From positions 2,604,001 through 2,668,000 of the forward strand of contig OZ252103.1 of the NCBI GenBank assembly GCA_965248395.1: a DNA stretch of 64,000 nt, written 5' to 3'. Below the pieces are notes generated by a model. The model saw nothing but the letters and a program-made list of their open reading frames with translations, searched no databases and was not told the DNA's origin. The number at the start of each line of letters is the position of its first letter. Within the stretch, counting starts at the first letter, position 1. Made by a program: the position numbers and the translations under genes. The stretch is from JAAXHH01 sp965248395 (GTDB taxonomy: Bacteria; JAAXHH01). Positions 32,981 to 39,838 of the stretch are shown here, in pieces.

Positions 32981-34408
32981 ATGAAACGTGACGATGGTAT
33001 CCTGCTCATTTCCTGCTATGAACTGGGTCATCAGCCCTTCAGTCTGGCTTCCCCAGCCGCCCGCCTGAAGTCCGAAGGATATGACGTCTCCGTAGTCGAC
33101 GCCGCGATAGAGCCTGTCCCCGAGGATATTGTCCGCGGGGCTGGTTTCATCGGTATTTCCGTGCCCATGCACACGGCCATGCGGGTCGGGATGGACCTGT
33201 CTCGCCGCATCCGGAAACTCAATCCCGGTACACACCTGTGTTACTACGGGTTGTACGCCACCCTGAACGCCGACTACCTCCTGACCCACGGGGCCGACTC
33301 GGTGATAGGCGGAGAGTTTGAACAACCACTCTGCGACCTGGTCGACCGGTTGTGCGCGGGGAGTATCTCCACGCTCGACGGCGAATCACGTACCACCCTG
33401 AATCTGTCCCGCCAGGTCTGGACGACCCCGGACCGCGACGCTTTACCCGGTCTGAAACGTTACGCCCAGCTGGATACCGGGGTGGAATTGCTTCCCGCCG
33501 GTCACACCGAGACCACGCGGGGATGCCTGCATACCTGCCTGCACTGCCCGATCACGCCGGTGTACCGCGGTCGGTTTTACGCCATACCCGCCGACGTGGT
33601 CCTCGCCGACGTGGACCAGCAGGTGCGTATGGGGGCGCGCCATATCACCTTCGGCGATCCGGACTTTCTAAACGGTCCTACCCACGTTCTGCGCATTCTG
33701 CGCAAAATGAGAGACGCCCACCCCGGACTCAGCTTCGATTTCACTACCAAGATTGAACACATACTCGAGCACGCGTCCTTTTTCTCTGAAGCCAGGGCGT
33801 TGGGCGGGATCTTCGTCGTCTCGGCCGTCGAATCAGTGAGCGACCTGGTGCTGAGGCGCCTGAAAAAAGGACACACCCGCGACGATATCGTCCGGGCCCT
33901 CGGCATACTGCGGGACGCGGATATTCCCATGCGGCCCTCGCTGGTGGCGTTCACACCCTGGACGACGCTGGACGACTACCTGGATCTATTGGATTTCGTC
34001 GAAGTCCACGACCTGGTCGATCATATCGACCCGGTGCAGTATACCATCCGCCTGCTCGTACCGCCCGGTTCTGCCCTGCTGGACGAGTCGGAAACACGGT
34101 CTTGGATCGGACCGCTCGATGAGGCCGCGTTCACCTACGAGTGGCGCCACGCGGACGCTCGCATAGACCGCCTGCACCGGCAGGTTTCCCGTCTCGTGGA
34201 GGAAGCAGACGCATCGGGAGAGGAAAGAGACAACCGGTACCTGTTTTATCGAATCAGGTGCCTGGCTGCGGAAACTGCGGGTTACGAGAAACCGGAAGAA
34301 CGCCCATTCAACGACTTACCGCTCAAAAGGCGACGCGTCCCCAGGCTGACCGAAGCCTGGTTCTGCTGAGCGGAGCCCACCGCGAGCCGGAAAGGCTCGT
34401 TTATCTAA
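32981..34408 (+). CDS. CUAEP-tail radical SAM selenoprotein (in-frame UGA read as selenocysteine)
   Basis: Residues 1-125 form a Rossmann-like domain resembling the B12-binding domain found in many radical SAM proteins, without a clear Asp-x-His-x-x-Gly. The radical SAM cluster motif is Arg-Gly-Cys-Leu-His-Thr-Cys-Leu-His-Cys, giving CxxxCxxC at Cys182, Cys186 and Cys189. The normal call stops at the TGA at 34367-34369 after Trp-Phe-Cys. The same frame then reads Ala-Glu-Pro-Thr-Ala-Ser and ends at a TAA at 34406-34408. Cys-UGA-Ala-Glu-Pro is the signature of the 'CUAEP/CCAEP-tail radical SAM (seleno)protein' family I know of. A SECIS-like hairpin follows. Read this way the protein has about 475 residues with Sec at 463. 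The reaction it catalyses is unknown. I did not find sel genes in this window. Confidence 0.82.
34383..34399 (+). promoter_or_regulatory. Candidate bacterial SECIS element
   Basis: CGAGCC (34383-34388) and GGCTCG (34394-34399) pair perfectly around a GGAAA loop, extended by a G-U pair. The loop starts 19 bases after the TGA at 34367-34369. From what is published on bacterial SECIS elements, the apical loop lies about 16-37 bases after the UGA and has a G among its first two positions; both hold. The hairpin lies within the coding extension, as in E. coli fdhF. A few T residues follow, so a role as a terminator is a weaker alternative. Confidence 0.7.
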
Positions 34409-34428
34409 TCTTGGGAAACGTATTCATC

Positions 34429-35610
34429 CTAGGCGGCGCCGCAGTGCTGCGATCGGGCCGGCGCCCGGTACTGCACGCGGTGATCGGGCGTCTCTAAGCG
34501 AATGCCGCCCTTCTGTTTCGACGTAAGACAGTGATCGAGGATTCCGCAAACGGTCAGTGTCCGTTCCACCGGTATGGGAGAAACACCGGTCTCGAACATC
34601 TCGTCGATCCTGGCTACAAGGCAGGCGGAATAGGTAACCGGTGGAGTGGGCGGAAGGAAGAACTGGGTGGACTGGGGATTGGGTTCGTCCTTCAGTCGGG
34701 CTGCGAAACAGTAGTCTCCGATCGCGCCGTTCAGCATGAGCAGCGTGGTTTTAAGCCCGTCCATATGTTCGATAAAGTACGCGGCCGGCTCCTCGACGAG
34801 ACGATACAGCTCGCCCGTTCCCAACAGGTCCTGGGTACGGCCGTCCTCTTCGGTTAACCCCTTGGGACTGTCGCAGCGTGACAACGCCGATTCCAGCAGT
34901 TCCTTCGAATAGCGTCCCTGTTCGCCCGCTTCCCAGACCTGGTCACCCACGATCATCTGCACGGCCCTGACGCCTGTCTCCCCGCCCCTGCGGCGCTCGA
35001 TCATGCACTGCATGGCCTCGAGGGCGTGGTAATCCATCGCGTCCGAGCCGCCGACGCCCACCATCAACGCTTCCTGGATATCGCAGTCAAGGGGCAGTTC
35101 CAGGTCGGGAAGCCGCCAGGTAACCGGCAGGCTCGAACCGGCGAGCACGGGAAAGCCAAGCCGCCTGGAATCGGCCACCATCTCCAGACCCTTGTCGAAA
35201 CTATAGGAAAGATTCTTGTCGTTGTAGACCGGCACGGAACGGCCGTCCTGCTCGAACACCTCGACGCAGGCCTTGAACATGTCGTAGCGCGGGTAGCGTT
35301 TCTGGCCCTTTTCGTTGTCAGGATAGTCACCGTGCTCGCAGATGATCAGGACGCCGTGTACCGCCAGGGAATCCCCGCCGCAGCGCAGCGCTTCGGCGAT
35401 GGTTGGATAGACCTCGAAACCGAACTCGCGGGCGCGGTCGGTGCTTTGGTCGCCTTCAGGCCGCTGATCGACGTACAGCGACACGACCTCCACATCAGGC
35501 CTGTGCCACCGGCCTGACCGCGGATATCCCACGAGAAAACGATCCGCGAAATGTTGCGTGTGGGAGAGGTACGTGTAGATGGAACTGATGACGGCGAGCC
35601 GTTTCGGCAT
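34429..35610 (-). CDS. Uncharacterised protein, first of two paralogues (393 aa)
   Basis: I recognise the family only as an uncharacterised one common in Planctomycetes and Verrucomicrobia, where members often carry a Tat signal; this copy has none. Conserved features are Leu-Ser-His-Thr-Gln-His-Phe-Ala-Asp-Arg-Phe-Leu-Val-Gly-Tyr near the start, Val-Ser-Leu-Tyr-Val-Asp-Gln-Arg-Pro, Cys-Glu-His-Gly-Asp-Tyr-Pro-Asp-Asn-Glu-Lys-Gly-Gln, Ala-Gly-Ser-Ser-Leu-Pro-Val-Thr-Trp-Arg-Leu-Pro, and Glu-Arg-Arg-Arg-Gly-Gly-Glu-Thr-Gly-Val. The alternation of Rossmann-like strands suggests an oxidoreductase-like fold without a classic Gly-x-Gly motif. It starts 4 bases after the stop of its paralogue; a GGAGA serves as ribosome site. 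Confidence 0.8.
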   Translation of the reverse strand: MPKRLAVISSIYTYLSHTQHFADRFLVGYPRSGRWHRPDVEVVSLYVDQRPEGDQSTDRAREFGFEVYPTIAEALRCGGDSLAVHGVLIICEHGDYPDNEKGQKRYPRYDMFKACVEVFEQDGRSVPVYNDKNLSYSFDKGLEMVADSRRLGFPVLAGSSLPVTWRLPDLELPLDCDIQEALMVGVGGSDAMDYHALEAMQCMIERRRGGETGVRAVQMIVGDQVWEAGEQGRYSKELLESALSRCDSPKGLTEEDGRTQDLLGTGELYRLVEEPAAYFIEHMDGLKTTLLMLNGAIGDYCFAARLKDEPNPQSTQFFLPPTPPVTYSACLVARIDEMFETGVSPIPVERTLTVCGILDHCLTSKQKGGIRLETPDHRVQYRAPARSQHCGAA

Positions 35611-35614
35611 GGTT

Positions 35615-36808
35615 TCAATTTCTCCAGAACGTGGATTTCTCGGGCGCCGGGTAGGTGACGTCGAGATGGGGCGTTTCCAGGTGGACCTGTCCTAAGTGCA
35701 GACTGTCGACACCGGCCGCGGTCAGTCCTGACGTCAGCAGCGTCCGCTCGACGGGGTAGGCGGCCTGGCCGGTGAGGAACATCTGCTCCACGTTGTTGAC
35801 CTGCGGCGAGAAGAAGTTGGCCAGCGAGGTGCGTGCCGGCGGCATGGGGAGATACATCTGCGTCGACAGCGGATCGCTACGTCCTGCGAGACGCGCCGCG
35901 AAGTTGAAGTCCTCCACCAGACCGCTGAATAGAATCATGGTGCACTTGACCCCGTCACGGTGTTCGTAGGTGTAGGCCACGGGATCTTCCACGAGGCGCT
36001 TCATCTCGTTTATGGTCGGAAAGATGTTGTTGAACCCGTCGCGGGACGGTTTCAAAGTATGACTCCGGCAAAGCGCCGTTTCGAAGAGTTCGCGGGACCA
36101 TACTTTGTCGTGGTAGGCCTCCCAGAAGGCCTCACCCCGACGGGCGTGCAGCCAGGAGACGCCTACCTCGCCGCCCCGGCGCCGCTCGACCATGCACTGC
36201 AGGGTCTCCAGGCCGTGAAAGTCGTAGCTGTCGACTCCGCCGTAGCACACGCATACGGCCTCTTCCACCTCGGCGTTCAGCGGCATGTCGATGGACGGCG
36301 TCCGCCAGGTGACCGGGAGACTTGAACCGGCCATGAAGGCGAACCCCAGCCGCTGCGACGTATCGTACATCTCCCTGGCCCAGTCCCAGTTCCACGACAG
36401 GTGCTTGTCGTTGAATATGGGAACGGAACGACCGCTGTTTTCGAATACCTCCACGATCTCGCGGAACAATTCGTAACGCGGATAAAGCCGCTGTCCCTTT
36501 TCGTTGGTTGGATATTCGCCGTGTTCTCCCACCAGGAGGACGCCATCCACCTGCAGCGAATCACCGCCCAGGGTGAGGGCTTTGGCAACCGTGGGGTAAA
36601 TCTCCATCCGGGGAAACCGGGCGGCCCGGTCCCGGCTGAGATCTTTTTCCCGAACCTGGTCCACATACAGGGACACAAGGTCCATGGGCGGATAGTGGTG
36701 CCGGCCTGCCCAGCCGTAACCCTCCAGAAAACGGTCGACGATATGCTGGGCGTGCGCGTACGGATGATAGATCGTCGTAATCGCCGCAATCTTCGGTCTG
36801 TTGGACAT
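35615..36808 (-). CDS. Uncharacterised protein, second paralogue (397 aa)
   Basis: The upstream partner of the previous gene. It has the same motifs in the same order: Tyr-Ala-His-Ala-Gln-His-Ile-Val-Asp-Arg-Phe-Leu-Glu-Gly-Tyr, Val-Ser-Leu-Tyr-Val-Asp-Gln, Gly-Glu-His-Gly-Glu-Tyr-Pro-Thr-Asn-Glu-Lys-Gly-Gln, Ala-Gly-Ser-Ser-Leu-Pro-Val-Thr-Trp-Arg-Thr-Pro, and Glu-Arg-Arg-Arg-Gly-Gly-Glu-Val-Gly-Val. The shared Glu-His-Gly and Asn-Asp-Lys-His/Asn-Leu-Ser motifs are candidate active-site residues. Two diverged copies with a 4-base gap imply a shared transcript and probably related substrates or a heteromer. The function is unknown. Confidence 0.8.
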   Translation of the reverse strand: MSNRPKIAAITTIYHPYAHAQHIVDRFLEGYGWAGRHHYPPMDLVSLYVDQVREKDLSRDRAARFPRMEIYPTVAKALTLGGDSLQVDGVLLVGEHGEYPTNEKGQRLYPRYELFREIVEVFENSGRSVPIFNDKHLSWNWDWAREMYDTSQRLGFAFMAGSSLPVTWRTPSIDMPLNAEVEEAVCVCYGGVDSYDFHGLETLQCMVERRRGGEVGVSWLHARRGEAFWEAYHDKVWSRELFETALCRSHTLKPSRDGFNNIFPTINEMKRLVEDPVAYTYEHRDGVKCTMILFSGLVEDFNFAARLAGRSDPLSTQMYLPMPPARTSLANFFSPQVNNVEQMFLTGQAAYPVERTLLTSGLTAAGVDSLHLGQVHLETPHLDVTYPAPEKSTFWRN

Positions 36809-36888
36809 GGTATCGGAACGCTCCGGGTTCCTCCTTCGGATGGGTTGCGGGCAGGACGGGGCCGTGCGCGGCCGCGTGCCGCTTAGCG

Positions 36889-37839
36889 TTAGGCAAACCC
36901 CTTGGGGCCGTCGCCGTCCTCCGACGACTGGTCGTGCTTGATCACGGTCATGGCCGACGCGATGATCGAACTGATATCACTGAGATTGGATGGGATGATC
37001 AGGCTGTTGCCCTGCTTGGCCAGGTTGCCGAACGTTTCGATGTACTGTTCGGCCACCCGCAGCTGCACCGCCTGGTCACCACCTTCGGACTTAATGGCCA
37101 CTCCGATGGCCCTGACACCTTCGGCCGTGGCATTGGCCACAGTGAGTATGGCCTGGCCTTCGCCTTCGGCTTGGTTGATCTGCAGCTGTTTATTGGCCTC
37201 GGATTCCTTGATGACCTTCTGTTTCTCGCCCTCGGCCTGGTTGATGTTGGAATCCCGCACACCTTCAGAAGTCAGGATCGCCGCACGCTTCTCACGTTCC
37301 GCGCGCATCTGTTTTTCCATGGCTTCAAGGACGTCCCTGGGCGGGTTGATGTTCTTGATCTCGTATCGCAGGACCTTAACGCCCCAGGGATCGGAAGCCT
37401 TATCCAGTTCGCTCACCACGGAAAAGTTGATGGTGGAACGTTCTTCAAAGGTCTTGTCCAGGTCGATCTTTCCGACTTCGCTTCTCAGGGTCGTCTGGGC
37501 AAGCTGGATTATGGCCATTTCGTAATCGGAAATACCATAGGAAGCCCGTTCCGCGTCCAGAATCTGCATGTAAAGCACCCCGTCCACCCCCACCTGGACG
37601 TTGTCCCGCGTGATGCAGAGCTGTTCCGGGATATCGATCGACTGTTCCTTCAGCGTGTGCCGGTAGGACACCCGGTCCACAAAGGGCATCAGGATGTAGA
37701 ATCCGGCGTTCAGCGTCCGGCTGTATTTCCCCAGCCTTTCGATCACGCGGGCTTCCTGCTGCGGCACAACGATGATCAGCTTTCTCAAGAATAAGATCGC
37801 CGCAACCGCGACGACTACGGTGACTAGCAGACTGTCCAT
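36889..37839 (-). CDS. SPFH/band 7 membrane protein (stomatin/QmcA-like)
   Basis: A 316-residue membrane-scaffold protein. An N-terminal hydrophobic anchor (residues 4-20) precedes Val-Pro-Gln-Gln-Glu-Ala-Arg-Val-Ile-Glu-Arg-Leu-Gly-Lys-Tyr, the start of the SPFH domain, which runs to about 190. The long Ala/Glu-rich helix (about 185-245; Asn-Gln-Ala-Glu-Gly-Glu) is the usual oligomerisation coiled coil. In E. coli, QmcA-type proteins work with NfeD partners in membrane microdomains and protein quality control; here a NfeD gene lies upstream on the same strand, which fits. Start is ATG. Confidence 0.93.
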   Translation of the reverse strand: MDSLLVTVVVAVAAILFLRKLIIVVPQQEARVIERLGKYSRTLNAGFYILMPFVDRVSYRHTLKEQSIDIPEQLCITRDNVQVGVDGVLYMQILDAERASYGISDYEMAIIQLAQTTLRSEVGKIDLDKTFEERSTINFSVVSELDKASDPWGVKVLRYEIKNINPPRDVLEAMEKQMRAEREKRAAILTSEGVRDSNINQAEGEKQKVIKESEANKQLQINQAEGEGQAILTVANATAEGVRAIGVAIKSEGGDQAVQLRVAEQYIETFGNLAKQGNSLIIPSNLSDISSIIASAMTVIKHDQSSEDGDGPKGFA

Positions 37840-37912
37840 TGCATGGTTCCTTCCAGCGCGTAGTAAGATGGACGAGGACGGACATGGACCGCCGACGCCA
37901 TCCGGGTCACGT

Positions 37913-38344
37913 TCACGCGCCCCTTACCCAGAGTGAAACACCTTCAACGCGTTCGATCACACATGCCTGTCCCTGCCCGATGGGCGTATCGCCCCGGTTC
38001 ACGGCATTCCAACTCGTACCCCGCACTTCCACCTTGCCCGTACCCAGAGCCGGAATGTCCTCCATGGCCGTTCCGGATTCACCCTCCAGGGTGTGAATCT
38101 TTTCGTCAGGTTCCTCGAGATTCAGCTTATCGGAAAGCGTTCGGCGGAACACTACGAGAGAAACGATGGAAAAGATCGTAAAAAGAAGAACTTGAACCCA
38201 GGTAGTGTCAACCAGGCCCGCCCATACCAGCACACCAGTCACGAGTGCGGCGACGCCAAAAAACAGGAGGTAAAAGGCTCCCGGCGTAGCCATTTCGCCC
38301 AGGCAGAGCAGAACACCTCCGATGATCCAGATCCACCAGGCCAT
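37913..38344 (-). CDS. NfeD-family membrane protein (short form)
   Basis: A 143-residue protein with three hydrophobic segments (about 3-20, 24-44 and 50-66) followed by a cytoplasmic OB-fold domain (about 85-143; Gly-Lys-Val-Glu-Val-Arg-Gly-Thr-Ser-Trp and Val-Ile-Glu-Arg-Val-Glu-Gly). This is the short NfeD1b-type architecture, lacking the ClpP-like protease domain of the long form. It lies 73 bases upstream of the SPFH gene on the same strand, and NfeD/SPFH pairs form membrane complexes in other bacteria. The short intergenic space carries no visible terminator. Confidence 0.9.
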   Translation of the reverse strand: MAWWIWIIGGVLLCLGEMATPGAFYLLFFGVAALVTGVLVWAGLVDTTWVQVLLFTIFSIVSLVVFRRTLSDKLNLEEPDEKIHTLEGESGTAMEDIPALGTGKVEVRGTSWNAVNRGDTPIGQGQACVIERVEGVSLWVRGA

Positions 38345-38473
38345 CAGACACCCCTCGGATTCAGGTTAGATTACCATCAGGCTGCGTATCGAGCAAAACT
38401 GAAAAGATACTCATCGAGCCGCCGCAAAATCGAGACGCGGCCGTAAAACTCAACATCCGTCAGTGTCAGTCAT

Positions 38474-39727
38474 TCACACTTCGAGCAACAAGGCCGCGGG
38501 AACCTCGATCAGGGACTTTACCCGTACCAGAAATTGCACGGCTTCCCTGCCGTCTATGATCCGGTGGTCGTAGCTGAGCGCCACGTACATCATGGGCCGA
38601 ATCACGACCTCCCCATCGATGGCGACCGGCCGGTCGTCGATTCGATGCAAGCCCAGTATACCGACCTGGGGAGGATTCAGGATGGGTGTACTCAACATCG
38701 AACCGAATACCCCGCCGTTTGTAATGGTGAAGGTACCTCCCCGCAGGTCCTCGAGCGACAGCTTTCCGTCGCCGGCCCTGGCGGCGTACTGTCGTATGCC
38801 GCTTTCGATCTCCGCAAAAGACATACGGTCCGCGTCCCTGAGGACGGGCACCACGAGGCCGTCTTCGGCGCCAACGGCGATTCCGATGTCGTAGTAGTGT
38901 TTCTTGACAATCGAGTCACCACGGATTTCGGCATTGAGTTCGGGGAAGTCTTTCAGCGCCCCGATAACGGCCTTCACGAAGAAGGACATGAATCCCAACC
39001 GCACACCGTGCCGTTTCTCGAAAGCCTCCCGGTTCCTTCGGCGGATCGTCATCACCGTGCTCATGTCGATCTCGTTGAAGGTCGTCAGCATCGCCGCGGT
39101 TTGCTGCGCCTCCACGAGCCGGCTGGCGATGGTGCGCCGCCGCCGGGACATGGGGATGATCTCCTCCCGGCTTTCGCGGGTTTCCTCAGTACCGCCAACA
39201 GCCGTTCCGGCCGCGTGCGCCGATTCAGGTGTTGCGGTGGATTCGCCGCCATCCCTGGCCGATCCGTCGGATTCATCGGCTACTGCGACAGGTACCGCCT
39301 CCCCGGCGAGCGCTTTTTCTTTTCTCGCCGCTACAGCCCGCTCCACATCTTCCCGGCATATCCGTCCCCCCATCCCCGTCCCTTCCAGGCCGGAGAGGGA
39401 AATACCCGCTTCGTCCGCCATGCGCCGCGCCACGGGAGTCACCCTATCGTCCGGAACCTCTTCCGAATGTTCCGAGGCCTTGACCTCGGCGCTGTCGTCC
39501 AGCACCCCGAGGAGGTCGCCGATTCGTACGTCCTCGCCCGCCGTCCGTTCAATGCGGACCAGGACACCGCTGTCGCTGGCGTTCACTTCCAGGCTGACTT
39601 TTTCGGTCTCCAGCTCCAGGAGCGCTTCGCCCGTCGAAACCGTTTCGCCTTCCTGCTTGAACCACTTGACGACGGTTGCTTCTACTATGGACTCACCCAG
39701 TTGCGGCACGGTGATGTCGATGGCCAT
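38474..39727 (-). CDS. sucB: 2-oxoglutarate dehydrogenase E2, dihydrolipoyl succinyltransferase
   Basis: A 417-residue core enzyme of the 2-oxoglutarate dehydrogenase complex, moving the succinyl group to CoA in the TCA cycle. Domain order: lipoyl domain (1-75) with the lipoylated Lys in Leu-Glu-Thr-Glu-Lys-Val-Ser (about 44); an acidic linker; the E1/E3-binding domain (Pro-Val-Ala-Arg-Arg-Met-Ala-Asp-Glu, about 98); a long Ala/Glu-rich linker; and the catalytic domain from about 185, with Asp-His-Arg-Ile-Ile-Asp-Gly holding the catalytic His. sucA lies 111 bases upstream on the same strand. The E3 gene (lpd) is not in the window. Confidence 0.96.
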   Translation of the reverse strand: MAIDITVPQLGESIVEATVVKWFKQEGETVSTGEALLELETEKVSLEVNASDSGVLVRIERTAGEDVRIGDLLGVLDDSAEVKASEHSEEVPDDRVTPVARRMADEAGISLSGLEGTGMGGRICREDVERAVAARKEKALAGEAVPVAVADESDGSARDGGESTATPESAHAAGTAVGGTEETRESREEIIPMSRRRRTIASRLVEAQQTAAMLTTFNEIDMSTVMTIRRRNREAFEKRHGVRLGFMSFFVKAVIGALKDFPELNAEIRGDSIVKKHYYDIGIAVGAEDGLVVPVLRDADRMSFAEIESGIRQYAARAGDGKLSLEDLRGGTFTITNGGVFGSMLSTPILNPPQVGILGLHRIDDRPVAIDGEVVIRPMMYVALSYDHRIIDGREAVQFLVRVKSLIEVPAALLLEV

Positions 39728-39838
39728 TTCAAACTCCCTGGGTCATCATTACGATTGCTGTCCTACCCAACGTTTCGTGATCTTAGGTACCCTGACAACT
39801 GCTCGAATCGAACAAAATGCGCTAAGCGCGGCGATCTG

